Source: Aliiglaciecola sp. 3_MG-2023 (GTDB lineage Bacteria; Pseudomonadota; Gammaproteobacteria; Enterobacterales; Alteromonadaceae). From it: a DNA stretch of 64,000 nt. The stretch lies in contig NZ_JAUORV010000014.1 in NCBI RefSeq assembly GCF_030548205.1, positions 95,380 to 159,379 on the forward strand. The letters run 5' to 3'. Positions 37,831 to 46,978 of the stretch are shown in pieces. Below the pieces are notes generated by a model. The model ran no database searches and was not told where the DNA came from. It saw nothing but the letters and a program-made list of their open reading frames with translations. The first letter of the stretch is position 1. Every line of letters starts with the position of its first letter. The position numbers and the translations under genes were made by a program.

Positions 37831-38300
37831 CCTGTAGCATGGTCTTTAGGCCATGGGTTATGAAGGTCAATTACCCTCTCGGGGCTAAAGCCACCGACTA
37901 CAGGCTGTGGAATTATCGGTTTTTGCGAGGGTCTGTAGCATGGTCTTTAGGCTATGGGTTGTGAAGGTCAATTAACCCCTCGGGGCTAAAGCCACCGACT
38001 ACAGGCTGTGGAATTATCGGTTTTTGCGAGGGTCTGTAGCATGGCCTTCAGACCATGGGTTGTGAAGGTCAATTAACCCTCTCGGGGCTAAAGCCACCGA
38101 CTACAGGCTGTGGAATTATCGGTTTTTGCGCGGGGCCTGTAGCATGGTCTTTAGGCCATGGGTTGTGAAGGTCAATTAACCCTCTCGGGGCTAAAGCCAC
38201 CGACTACAGGCCATGAAATTATATGGGGGTATCAAACAATCCTCGGGGCTAAAGCCACCGACTACAGCGGGCTAAAGCCAGCGTTTACTGGCTTCGAAAG
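37831..38300. repeat. REP-like array 2, four tandem ~101-bp units
   Basis: Units start at 37832, 37933, 38034 and 38137 (periods 101, 101, 103). Each holds a forward type A element (CTGTAGCATGGTCTTTAGG), a conserved linker (GAAGGTCAATTA) and an inverted type B element (CTCGGGGCTAAAGCCACCGA), then GAATTATCGG. Further single B elements follow to about 38300. The near identity of whole units points to recent tandem amplification. It fills the gap between the sigma gene and the YCII gene. Confidence 0.9.
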
Positions 38301-38327
38301 AGGGATACCTTTGCGGATTAGATGAAA

Positions 38328-38678
38328 CTAATCAATGTTTGCGATTTCTCTGATTTCTACCGTGATATTAGGGTGCAGAAAAATAGGACACTTCTTCGCA
38401 ATTTCTATGGCATCTTCCATGGTTTCTGAGCGAACAATGCTGTAACCCGTAACCAGTTCTTTAATTTCAGCTAAAGACACATCTGTCACCACGCCATCAC
38501 CCGTTAACCGCTTGCCTTCATAATTTAATGGCGATCCTCCTGACACTAGTTGTTTGCGTTCTTCAAGCTCTGCCATCCACTGTCCCCATTTCTCCATGGC
38601 TTCGGCCATATCTTCTGGGCTGGTATCAGTCATCCAGTCTTTGTTTCCACCACGATAAATCAACATATATTCATTCAT
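38328..38678 (-). CDS. YCII/DGPF-family protein, partner of the ECF42 sigma factor
   Basis: This 116-residue ferredoxin-like fold protein (MNEYMLIYRGG, LVSGGSPLNYEGKRL, TGYSIVRSETMEDAIEIAKK) belongs to the YCII-related group often named DGPF. These are the standard genomic partners and likely targets of ECF42 sigma factors. Their biochemical role is not well known. It is convergent with the sigma gene, with a REP array between. Confidence 0.85.
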   Translation of the reverse strand: MNEYMLIYRGGNKDWMTDTSPEDMAEAMEKWGQWMAELEERKQLVSGGSPLNYEGKRLTGDGVVTDVSLAEIKELVTGYSIVRSETMEDAIEIAKKCPIFLHPNITVEIREIANID

Positions 38679-39134
38679 AACGATTCCTTTTTTAATTATT
38701 AGGTTTAGAGATAGACCACTAATTGCCTTTCTCTAATCAATGACGATTCGACCATCATGTTTGGAGACATTTATATTCAAAAAAAGTAATATTTTTTACT
38801 GACTGGTTATATTTATAGCTTTTTTAAATATCCCCGCGCTTACATTTACATAAGTAGCAACCACAATTTGCTCGTGCTTTTCCCTAATGGTTTCAATTCA
38901 ACCATTTTTGTATATTCGAATTCCTCGATCTACAACCAAAACGTATAAATTCCATAAGGTGTAACAAACCTAATAGTCAATTCAAGGTCGTGGCAGTAAC
39001 ATTTTTTATGCCGCTAAATGTAATTGAGTATAACTTTTCAAAATTTATCGTTGAAATTGCTAAGTAGAACCATGCAACCAGTAAGCCGGTGACTGTTACA
39101 CAGTAAAAATGGTATATGAAATTAGGACATAAGA
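38679..39134. other. 456-bp intergenic region
   Basis: AT-rich, no gene seen. It should contain the promoters of the reverse YCII gene (perhaps ECF42-dependent) and of the forward redox operon. An inverted repeat AGTAA/TTACT (38785-38800) is the only clear structure. Confidence 0.5.
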
Positions 39135-40508
39135 ATGAGTACTGACCGCAGTTTACGTTATAATTTCTTTAACCTCGGCCTTACCAGAAAAGCTAAGCTT
39201 ACGATCATATATAGCTTTCTATTAGCTCTGCTTTTTATCCTTTCTTATATTTCACCTATGGACGATAAAGGAGTTTATGTAAGCATAGTCATATTTTTAA
39301 ATTTGGTTGGCATTGCGGGGTTTTACCTTCAATTTCCATTGGCTGGAAGATTTAGATTTATCGCGTTATTTAACCATACCGATTGGAGCATACCGCAACA
39401 TAAAAAAATGGGATACTGGATAGGCGCTATTTTTTTACTGCATCCATTCTTAATATTAGCGCCTAAATTAGGGTTATCAAACTCTGACGCATGGTTAGCT
39501 ATACGTACCGTCACTTTTGCCCCAGAAATGCTAACAGGCTTAATTGCTTGGGGCTTATTTATTGTGTGGATTGGGCTTTCTATTTTCCGTCGTCATATTC
39601 CTATTCATTATGAAATATGGCGTTTGTGGCATAGTCTAGGCTTTATCATAATCTCTATCTTGGCTACGCTGCATATAACCTCTGTAGGAAGTCATGGTCA
39701 GCTTCAAAGCCCATTTAACATTTTATTTTGGTTGCTTTGCGTAATCTCCATAACTGGAACTGTCTACAACTATTTGCTCAAACCGAGACTACTCAAACAG
39801 CAACCTTTTGAAGTGAAAGAAATTAAAAAGGTGAGTCGCAATGATTGGAAATTAACACTGACATCAAATGCACAACCGCACTTTAAATTTGAAGCTGGAC
39901 AATTCGTCTGGCTCAATTCCAATCCTTCTCCTTATAACTTGGATTACCATCCATTCTCTATTGCATCAACAATTCGTCAACTGCCTGACATTTCGTTCAT
40001 TATTCGCGAATGGGGTGACTACACTAATCAAATTGGGCAGTTGTCCATAGGCCAAACAGTTTATGTTGATGGTCCTTTTGGTCAGATGAGTTTAAAAGAT
40101 AGTGAAGGCGCAAAAGGCATCGTGTTAGTGGCTGGCGGTGCAGGAATCGCCCCTATGTTGAGTCTTCTAAATCAATTAGCAGATAACCAAGATCCTCGGC
40201 CTATCCGGTTACTGTATGGAAATACCAGTTTAGATCAAATGGTGATGCAGAAGGAAATCAAAGGGTTAGAACAAAGAATGATTAATTTTCAGCAAACATT
40301 GGTATGTGATCAAGCTCCAGATAATGCTGATGTCTATCTAGGCGTGATTGATAAATTCGTATTAGAAAAATCGTTACCAGAGAGTGCTTTACAGCATTGG
40401 TCTGCCTATCTATGCGGTCCGGAGCAAATGATTGACAGTGTTTGCAAAAATTTAGTGACAATGAAAATGTCCAAAAGACACATCTATTTCGAACAACTTG
40501 CTTTTTAA
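39135..40508 (+). CDS. Ferric-reductase-like transmembrane flavocytochrome with FAD/NAD(P) domain
   Basis: The first 215 residues hold about six helices with His pairs suited to two b-hemes (HPFLILAPK, HSLGFIIISILATLH). The rest is a ferredoxin-NADP-reductase module with FAD motif HPFSIAS, NAD(P) motif VAGGAGIAPM and a C-terminal CGPEQM. The build is that of ferric reductases and NADPH oxidases: electrons go from cytosolic NAD(P)H over the membrane. It is the first gene of a three-gene unit with a ferredoxin and a Tat-type flavoprotein. Confidence 0.88.
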   Translation: MSTDRSLRYNFFNLGLTRKAKLTIIYSFLLALLFILSYISPMDDKGVYVSIVIFLNLVGIAGFYLQFPLAGRFRFIALFNHTDWSIPQHKKMGYWIGAIFLLHPFLILAPKLGLSNSDAWLAIRTVTFAPEMLTGLIAWGLFIVWIGLSIFRRHIPIHYEIWRLWHSLGFIIISILATLHITSVGSHGQLQSPFNILFWLLCVISITGTVYNYLLKPRLLKQQPFEVKEIKKVSRNDWKLTLTSNAQPHFKFEAGQFVWLNSNPSPYNLDYHPFSIASTIRQLPDISFIIREWGDYTNQIGQLSIGQTVYVDGPFGQMSLKDSEGAKGIVLVAGGAGIAPMLSLLNQLADNQDPRPIRLLYGNTSLDQMVMQKEIKGLEQRMINFQQTLVCDQAPDNADVYLGVIDKFVLEKSLPESALQHWSAYLCGPEQMIDSVCKNLVTMKMSKRHIYFEQLAF

Positions 40509-40538
40509 TCTAAGAATTACAATGTTGAGGATACTGTA

Positions 40539-40754
40539 ATGCCTATTAACCAAATTTCCGGTTGCATTGGTTGTGAAGTCTGCATAAAAAGCTGTCCAAC
40601 TGATGTGATTAAGTTAGATAACAAAACCAAGAAAGCGGTGATTGCATATCCTGAAGATTGCCAGATTTGTCACTTATGTCGTCTTTACTGTCCTGTAGGC
40701 GCAATCACTATTACGCCTGAAAAGAGTATTCCGGTGATGGTATCTTGGAGGTAA
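40539..40754 (+). CDS. 2[4Fe-4S] ferredoxin
   Basis: The 71-residue protein has two complete cluster motifs: CIGCEVCIKSCP and CQICHLCRLYCP. It has no signal peptide and is presumably cytosolic or membrane-associated. The next start is one base after its stop, so translation is coupled to the flavoprotein. It could pass electrons between the reductase and the flavoprotein if they share a compartment. Confidence 0.92.
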   Translation: MPINQISGCIGCEVCIKSCPTDVIKLDNKTKKAVIAYPEDCQICHLCRLYCPVGAITITPEKSIPVMVSWR

Positions 40755-40755
40755 C

Positions 40756-42549
40756 ATGAGTAAATTTGATCCCAATTCTGAAAAAAATCAACACAATAAA
40801 AATTTTTCAAGACGCCAATTTATGGGGATAACTGGCAGTGTCCTGGGGGCTTCAGTAAGTGCGTATGCTATGGGAGCGAGTATTTTTAATCACCCTCCAC
40901 AGATAAACCACCGCAAGATAGAGTCTGGCGAATTTACTAACGAAAACTTAATTACCGATGTGTTGGTTATTGGGGGAGGTATGGCTGGTCTATTTGCCGC
41001 TGTAAAAGCCCATGACGCTGGTGCAAAAGTGTTGATGGTTTCGAAAGGACGCTTGGGAAGCTCTGGACTAACCCCGTTTGCCAAAGGCTTTTTCAGTTAT
41101 GACAAACAAAACAGTAAAATGAGTATTGATGAGTTTGTTGCCCTAGTTTCCGAATCTGCGATTGGTACCAATAACTCAGTATTTACACGTCAATTAGCAG
41201 AGCATTCTTACGCCCGAGCCCAAGAGTTAAAAGCATGGGGATTCTTTGATTCTCCCCTTTATAATGAATCTTTTATGCGCCCCATTAACGAACGTAACAT
41301 TCCTTTGCACGAACGCATTATGATTACCCATTTGGTAAAACAAGATAATCGCGTAGTGGGAGCGTCTGGTTTTAGTTTAGACCAACCCAAGATAGTACAC
41401 TTCCATGCTAAGACAGTTATATTATGTACCGGTTCTGGTGGGTTCAAACCAAGCGGCTTTCCAGTGTGTGATTTAACCCATGATGGCAGCATTATGGCCT
41501 ATAAAATTGGCGCAAAAATCACTGGAAAAGAGTGGAATGATGGGCATCCAGGTTCGGCGCAAAACTCCGGCTCAAGTTATGACAATTGGCATGGCCAAAT
41601 AGAAGAAAAACCAGGTATAACAGGAGCTGAAATTCACCACGATTTAGGGGTTGATCTGAATTATCAAGTTTATCGACTAGGTGGTCCCATAACTATGGGA
41701 GGGCCTGGTAGGAAAGAAGAAAGCACATTGACGGGGGGTCCCTATGTCCCCGAAAAATTTCGAAGAGTGGGTATGCCTCCTGCACCACCTACTGAAGGTG
41801 TTTTTGGTGGATTATTTAATACTGAACGCAAAGATCGGCAAGGGCCTCCTGGAATGGGCGGAGAGCAAGTTGGTGGTTCCAGTGCCGGTATGGCGATTCA
41901 CAAATCTGAAGGCTTAGTGCCAATCGATGATACTGGTTTAACTACCATTAATGGTTTATACGCTGCGGGCGATGCATTAGGTTCGCACATGTCTGGCGGG
42001 ATATATACTCAAATAGGCTCATCTTTGGCGGGATCTGCTGTTCAAGGTGCCATAGCGGGAGAGGCGGCTGCAGAACTAAGCTCTACTTTGCCAATTTTGA
42101 TGATTACAGAGCAAAATCAAAAAAAGAATGAGACCGAAATTCTTGCTCCATTAGTTCGTGAACGCGGAATTAGTCCAGCTTGGGTAACTCAAGTACTTCA
42201 AGGAATTATGATACCTAACTTTGTGTTGTACATTAAAAAAGAACGTATGCTACAAGCTGCACTGGCTTATATAGAAGAACTCCGTGATCTTCATGTTCCA
42301 ATGCTTATGGCGGCAGACTTACATAAACTGCGAATTGCCCATGAAACCGAGAATATGATCATTACCGCAGAGATGAAACTCAAAGCTTCTTTATTGCGCA
42401 AGGAAAGCCGCTGTAGCCATTATCGATTAGATTACCCCGAAGTAGACAGGGAGAACTGGGATGCGTGGATTAATATTTGGCAAGATCAGAAAGGCGCGAT
42501 GCAGTTCGAGAAACAGCCATTTAATATGTGGCCAAAGTTTCCAACTTAA
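40756..42549 (+). CDS. Tat-exported FAD flavoprotein of the SdhA/FrdA/AprA family
   Basis: The 597-residue protein has a Tat signal (FSRRQFMGITGSVLGAS, about residues 17-33). The FAD motif is DVLVIGGGMAGLFAA. A Gly/Pro-rich insert lies at about 310-375, followed by GLYAAGDALGS and SLAGSAVQGAIAGE. The C-terminus HYRLDYPEVDRENW is like that of succinate dehydrogenase, aspartate oxidase and APS reductase flavoproteins. It likely reduces or oxidises an unknown small acceptor in the periplasm. The substrate is not predictable. Confidence 0.88.
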   Translation: MSKFDPNSEKNQHNKNFSRRQFMGITGSVLGASVSAYAMGASIFNHPPQINHRKIESGEFTNENLITDVLVIGGGMAGLFAAVKAHDAGAKVLMVSKGRLGSSGLTPFAKGFFSYDKQNSKMSIDEFVALVSESAIGTNNSVFTRQLAEHSYARAQELKAWGFFDSPLYNESFMRPINERNIPLHERIMITHLVKQDNRVVGASGFSLDQPKIVHFHAKTVILCTGSGGFKPSGFPVCDLTHDGSIMAYKIGAKITGKEWNDGHPGSAQNSGSSYDNWHGQIEEKPGITGAEIHHDLGVDLNYQVYRLGGPITMGGPGRKEESTLTGGPYVPEKFRRVGMPPAPPTEGVFGGLFNTERKDRQGPPGMGGEQVGGSSAGMAIHKSEGLVPIDDTGLTTINGLYAAGDALGSHMSGGIYTQIGSSLAGSAVQGAIAGEAAAELSSTLPILMITEQNQKKNETEILAPLVRERGISPAWVTQVLQGIMIPNFVLYIKKERMLQAALAYIEELRDLHVPMLMAADLHKLRIAHETENMIITAEMKLKASLLRKESRCSHYRLDYPEVDRENWDAWINIWQDQKGAMQFEKQPFNMWPKFPT

Positions 42550-42568
42550 AATACTGAAACAACGGTTT

Positions 42569-43300
42569 TTATCCTAAATTTTCGCTAATTAAATCAATGG
42601 ATTTTGGAGTGATTTTTAGCATACTACCTTGATCGTACCAATCACCTAAAACGATGCGCAGAGCGGGTTTATCATTTGCGACAAGTTGATGTATCGCAGG
42701 GCGGTGAGTGTGGCCGTGTATCAATTGTTGAACATTAAATTCCTGCATATAATTAACCACTTCTGAAGAAGTGACGTCCATAATTTCCATACTTAGTTTT
42801 TGCTGATTCTGTTGGCTAGTTTTGCGTCCTTTTTCGGCGATTCTTTTACGTACCCATAACGGCAAGGTTAAAACCATTCTTGGCCACCACCAACCTCGCG
42901 CTTTTTTGCGAAACTTCTGATAGGCGAGGTCTAATGTACAGAGTTCATCACCATGCATCAAAAGAGTGGGGGTGCCATAGAGATCGATGACATGCTGTTC
43001 TGGTAATATTGTCATGCCTGCACGGCTGGCAAATTTTTCTCGAATTAAGAAGTCGCGATTGCCGTGAATAAAATAGATGGGCACGCCGGTTTGAGAATAC
43101 TCTTTGAATAAACTCGCTACCTGTTCACTAAACTCGTTGCGATCGTCATCGCCAATCCAATATTCGAACAAATCGCCTAGCACATATAAAGCATCAGCAC
43201 CTATGGCTTTAACCCGCAAAAAATCAGCCAAGCATTGGGTTATGTCTGGACGCTGGGCACTGAGGTGTAAATCAGAAATAAAGTAGGTAAATGGTTGCAT
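42569..43300 (-). CDS. lpxH: UDP-2,3-diacylglucosamine diphosphatase
   Basis: This calcineurin-like phosphoesterase of 243 residues carries the full metal motif set: SDLHLS, GDLFEYWIGDD, HGNRDFL, MHGDELC and HGHTHRP. It makes lipid X in lipid A synthesis at the inner membrane. It is downstream of ppiB on the same strand, with a terminator between, an order common in gammaproteobacteria next to cysS. Confidence 0.95.
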   Translation of the reverse strand: MQPFTYFISDLHLSAQRPDITQCLADFLRVKAIGADALYVLGDLFEYWIGDDDRNEFSEQVASLFKEYSQTGVPIYFIHGNRDFLIREKFASRAGMTILPEQHVIDLYGTPTLLMHGDELCTLDLAYQKFRKKARGWWWPRMVLTLPLWVRKRIAEKGRKTSQQNQQKLSMEIMDVTSSEVVNYMQEFNVQQLIHGHTHRPAIHQLVANDKPALRIVLGDWYDQGSMLKITPKSIDLISENLG

Positions 43301-43309
43301 AAGACGATC

Positions 43310-43340
43310 AAAAAAGGCTGATAAAAATCAGCCTTTATTT
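43310..43340 (-). terminator. Terminator of ppiB
   Basis: AAAGGCTGAT and ATCAGCCTTT form a 10-bp stem with an AAAA loop, and on the minus strand a T-run follows. It lies between ppiB and lpxH. Confidence 0.85.
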
Positions 43341-43342
43341 TT

Positions 43343-43840
43343 TTACTCCGTTATTTCAGCTTTTTGAATAACGACGTCTTCTACTGGCACATCATCGTGC
43401 ATGCCGTGACGAGAGGTCTTCACCCCTTTAATTTTATTGACGATATCCATACCTTCAACGACTTCACCAAAAGCACAATAACCCCAACCTTCCATTGATT
43501 CACTGCGAAAGTTAAGGAAGCTATTATCTTTAAGGTTGATAAAGAACTGAGCAGTCGCAGAGTGTGGATCATTGGTTCTTGCCATGGCAATAGTGCCCGT
43601 GTTGTTGGCTACGCCATTATTCGCTTCGTTTTGAATTGCTTCGTTTGGCGTTTTTTGATCCATTCCAGGCTCAAATCCACCGCCTTGGATCATAAATCCA
43701 TCTATGACACGATGAAAGATTGTGTTGTCGTAAAATCCATCTTTTACATAGCTTAAAAAGTTTTCAACCGTCTTCGGTGCTTTGTCTTCAAAAAGGTTAA
43801 GTACGATTACGCCATAGTTTGTATGTAGTTTTACCATCAA
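43343..43840 (-). CDS. ppiB: Peptidyl-prolyl cis-trans isomerase B (cyclophilin)
   Basis: This cytosolic cyclophilin of 165 residues has the active-site elements [33 protein letters not shown] and [14 protein letters not shown]. It has no signal peptide, matching PpiB rather than PpiA. It is divergent from cysS, the usual neighbour. Confidence 0.95.
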   Translation of the reverse strand: MMVKLHTNYGVIVLNLFEDKAPKTVENFLSYVKDGFYDNTIFHRVIDGFMIQGGGFEPGMDQKTPNEAIQNEANNGVANNTGTIAMARTNDPHSATAQFFINLKDNSFLNFRSESMEGWGYCAFGEVVEGMDIVNKIKGVKTSRHGMHDDVPVEDVVIQKAEITE

Positions 43841-44037
43841 GGGTTCCTGTGGATAAAATAATGATTTTAAAATTGTTTAAGCGGTCTATTGTATCTCAAT
43901 CATTCAAATAATTCAGCTATTGCGCGCATATTGGAATGATATTAGTGTGAATTTTTGCAAACACGCTGGTTTATGTCATCTTGAGTCAGTGCTAGAATCC
44001 CGCAACTAAATTAACCTAACCACATGGAACTCATATA

Positions 44038-45414
44038 ATGCAGCAAATATATAACACCCTCACTCGACAAAAAGAGACTTTTAAGCCGCTGGTGGCTGGA
44101 AAAGTAGGGTTGTATGTCTGTGGTATTACTGTGTATGACGTTTGCCATATGGGACATGCCCGCACCTATCTAAGTTTCGACCTCATGGTGCGCTACTTGC
44201 GTCACAAAGGATATGAGGTGAATTATGTGCGTAATATCACCGATGTAGACGACAAAATCATTCAACGAGCTAACCAAAATGGCGAAACTCCTGAGCAGTT
44301 AACTCAGCGCACCATTGCGTTAATGCATGAGGATTTTGCAGCAATTAACTTGTTGGAGCCTGATGTCGAACCAAGAGTCACAACACATATGCCGGAAATT
44401 ATCGATGTAATTGAGCGATTAATTGCCAAAGGTCATGCCTATCAGGCGCCAAGTGGTGATGTGTTGTTCGATGTGAGTACCTACGAGCAATATGGCAAGT
44501 TGAGTCGACAAGACTTAGATCAGCTTAACGCTGGTGAGCGCGTCGAGGTGTCGGCTGACAAAACCGACCCATTAGACTTTGTATTGTGGAAAACTGTTAA
44601 ACCTGGTGAGCCTTTTTGGGAGTCTCCCTGGGGGCCAGGTCGTCCAGGGTGGCACATCGAATGTTCGGCCATGAATAGCAAACATTTAGGCACACACTTT
44701 GATATTCACGGTGGTGGTTCTGATTTGATCTTCCCCCATCATGAAAATGAAGTCGCGCAATCTTGCTGTGCCTTTGATACGCCCTATGTGAATTACTGGA
44801 TGCATGCTGGCATGGTGCAGGTTGACTCAGAAAAAATGTCTAAATCATTGGGTAACTTTTTTACTTTGCGTGATGTATTAAAAGACTATGATGCGGAAAC
44901 CTTGCGTTATTTCTTAATGTCTGCCCATTATCGCAGTCAATTAAGCTATTCTGAAGACAATATCAAGCAAGCTAAATCTGCTTTGGAGCGTTTATATACG
45001 GCCTTGCGTGATAGTCAGCCAAATTTGCACGTAGATATGCAAACAGGTGATTATTTACAACGCTTTGAAGCCGCTATGGATGATGATTTTAATACTCCGG
45101 AAGCCTTTGCAGTCATGTTTGATTTGGTTAAGGATATCAACAAAAGCAAAGGCCAGGAAAAATCAGATCTGGCCGGGGTTTTATTGAAGCTAGGGGATAT
45201 TTTAGGGTTTTTACAAATGGATCCTGTGGATTATCTACAAGGTGGCGCAGCCCAAGGTGATGAGGCATCAGTGATTGAAGGTTTAATCCAAGCCCGAAAT
45301 GATGCTAGAGCCGAAAAAGATTGGGCAGCTGCGGATAAAGCTCGCGACGCGTTAACCGCAATGGGCGTGGTGTTAGAAGACGGAGCCAACGGCACCACCT
45401 GGCGAAAAATCTAA
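44038..45414 (+). CDS. cysS: Cysteinyl-tRNA synthetase
   Basis: The class I synthetase of 458 residues has the HIGH-type motif GHARTY, zinc ligands including CGITVYD and GWHIECS plus HHENE, and [10 protein letters not shown]. Length is normal. REP array 3 begins within a few bases of the stop codon. Confidence 0.97.
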   Translation: MQQIYNTLTRQKETFKPLVAGKVGLYVCGITVYDVCHMGHARTYLSFDLMVRYLRHKGYEVNYVRNITDVDDKIIQRANQNGETPEQLTQRTIALMHEDFAAINLLEPDVEPRVTTHMPEIIDVIERLIAKGHAYQAPSGDVLFDVSTYEQYGKLSRQDLDQLNAGERVEVSADKTDPLDFVLWKTVKPGEPFWESPWGPGRPGWHIECSAMNSKHLGTHFDIHGGGSDLIFPHHENEVAQSCCAFDTPYVNYWMHAGMVQVDSEKMSKSLGNFFTLRDVLKDYDAETLRYFLMSAHYRSQLSYSEDNIKQAKSALERLYTALRDSQPNLHVDMQTGDYLQRFEAAMDDDFNTPEAFAVMFDLVKDINKSKGQEKSDLAGVLLKLGDILGFLQMDPVDYLQGGAAQGDEASVIEGLIQARNDARAEKDWAAADKARDALTAMGVVLEDGANGTTWRKI

Positions 45415-45415
45415 A

Positions 45416-45894
45416 TGTGTAGCCTGGTCTTTAGGCCATGGAATTACGCATTGGTATTGAAACCATCCTCGGGGCTAAAGCCGCCGACTACAGCGGGTCT
45501 TTAGGCCATGGAATTACTGGGTTTAACGATGGGCCTGTAGCATGGTCTTTAGGCCATGGAATTACGCATTGGTATTAAACCATCCTCGGGGCTAAAGCCA
45601 CCGACTACAATGTTGCCTGCAGCATGGTATTTAGGCCATGGAATTACGCATTGGTATTAAACCATCCTCGGGGCTAAAGCCACCGACTACAGCGGGGCTT
45701 TAGGCCATGGAATTACGCATTGGTATTAAAACCACCCTCGGGGCTAAAGCCACCGACTACAATGTTGCCTGTAGCATGGTCTTTAGGCCATGAAATTACG
45801 CATTGGTATTGAAACCGCCCTCGGGCCTAAAGCTGCCGACTACAGCGGGGCTTTAGGCCATGGAGGGTTTCGGGGCTAAAGCCACCGACTACAA
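45416..45894. repeat. REP-like array 3
   Basis: About a dozen type A (GTAGCATGGTCTTTAGGCC) and inverted type B (CTCGGGGCTAAAGCCACCG) elements with the linker GAATTACGCATTGGTATTAA fill the whole gap from the cysS stop to the next gene, whose stop codon lies inside the last element. Clear A starts are near 45416, 45535, 45617 and 45769. The linker differs from that of array 2, so the arrays grew independently. Confidence 0.9.
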
Positions 45895-46944
45895 TTGTGG
45901 CGGTGTTTGTGGGTCTGTTTCTTTGATTAAATCCGCGCTAGGGGATGTTTTTTCCTCAAACTCGGATTTCCAACGCTGCTGGGAAACGTGATGTTTTATC
46001 AATTCAATACACTCATTAACCACTGCCAGCACTTCATCATCTAAGGCTTCATCTTCACTCGAGAAACGACCAATCCCGTGTTTGACAAAATCGTCGATTT
46101 TTTCTGGGGTGACATCTTTAAGCAAATTGACTATCGATTGGGTCACAATATCGGTTACTGCCGACTCGAGTGTTCGTTCAATGGTTGAGCCTACTACCGG
46201 AACCAATTTTAAGGTGGAAATTTGCGGATTGCCCGTCACCGCTTTACCAACACTCTTACTCACATGTTGCCTAACCGATTCTCCGTGATCGTTGTGTTCG
46301 ATTGACTCCCCAATATGGCTCATAACCGACGCTGTCCATCGAGTAATGACCGGCAGCCTAGACGCTAAGACATTTTGGGTAATGTCCTCCACTAAGGGAG
46401 ATCCCGCTGCGATATCTTTTTGCGCATCCGACAGCACTTTTACAACAATACGATCAGACAGCTCTTCGACAAACACATCATAATAAAATGCCACAAAACG
46501 AAATAGTGCAGTGCGCCTGAGATCAATAATTTGATATTTGTGCAGGCGATGTAATATTGAAAATATCCGTAAAAATCGGAATATTCGAGCGGCGCCAAGT
46601 GGAATACAGCCAATCAAATCATAAAAATGGATAAACGGGAAAAAATACCATCTTAAATAGGTTTTTTTGACAATCGCCACTATCCAGCGCAAGCAAAATT
46701 CACTTAAGAATACTGCCACAAAGGCTAAATCGATTAACAGAAAGTTCTTGTGGATAGGTGCATAACCTGTGACCAAAGATTCCGACACATAAGCCAAGGA
46801 TTGTTTAACAATTTCAGTGCTGTAGAGGGAGTCAAAAATGATCCAGATAAGATTAATAAATAATAATCCTAACATCACCAAATCGAGTAAAAGCCAAGGT
46901 CCTTCATGGCTCTTATTTAGATTGCTGCGATTAAACCCTAGCAT
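45889..46944 (-). CDS. Membrane protein with voltage-sensor-like N-terminal helices, unknown function
   Basis: The first 170 residues of 351 contain about four helices. The fourth is Arg-rich (AARIFRFLRIFSILHRLHKY) and resembles S4 of ion-channel voltage sensors. No selectivity-filter motif follows, but a soluble, acidic, helical C-terminal part does. I do not recognise a named family. Its final residues and stop come from the adjacent REP element, so the original C-terminus may have been altered. Confidence 0.65.
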   Translation of the reverse strand: MLGFNRSNLNKSHEGPWLLLDLVMLGLLFINLIWIIFDSLYSTEIVKQSLAYVSESLVTGYAPIHKNFLLIDLAFVAVFLSEFCLRWIVAIVKKTYLRWYFFPFIHFYDLIGCIPLGAARIFRFLRIFSILHRLHKYQIIDLRRTALFRFVAFYYDVFVEELSDRIVVKVLSDAQKDIAAGSPLVEDITQNVLASRLPVITRWTASVMSHIGESIEHNDHGESVRQHVSKSVGKAVTGNPQISTLKLVPVVGSTIERTLESAVTDIVTQSIVNLLKDVTPEKIDDFVKHGIGRFSSEDEALDDEVLAVVNECIELIKHHVSQQRWKSEFEEKTSPSADLIKETDPQTPPQL

Positions 46945-46978
46945 CGATGCTCCCTTTTAACTCTGCCATTTCTGCCCT

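Noticed and set aside
37831..38300. Regular ~101-bp repeats resembling a CRISPR array
   Set aside because: Whole units including the intervening parts are conserved, the repeats contain paired hairpins of two types, and there are no cas genes. REP/BIME arrays explain it.
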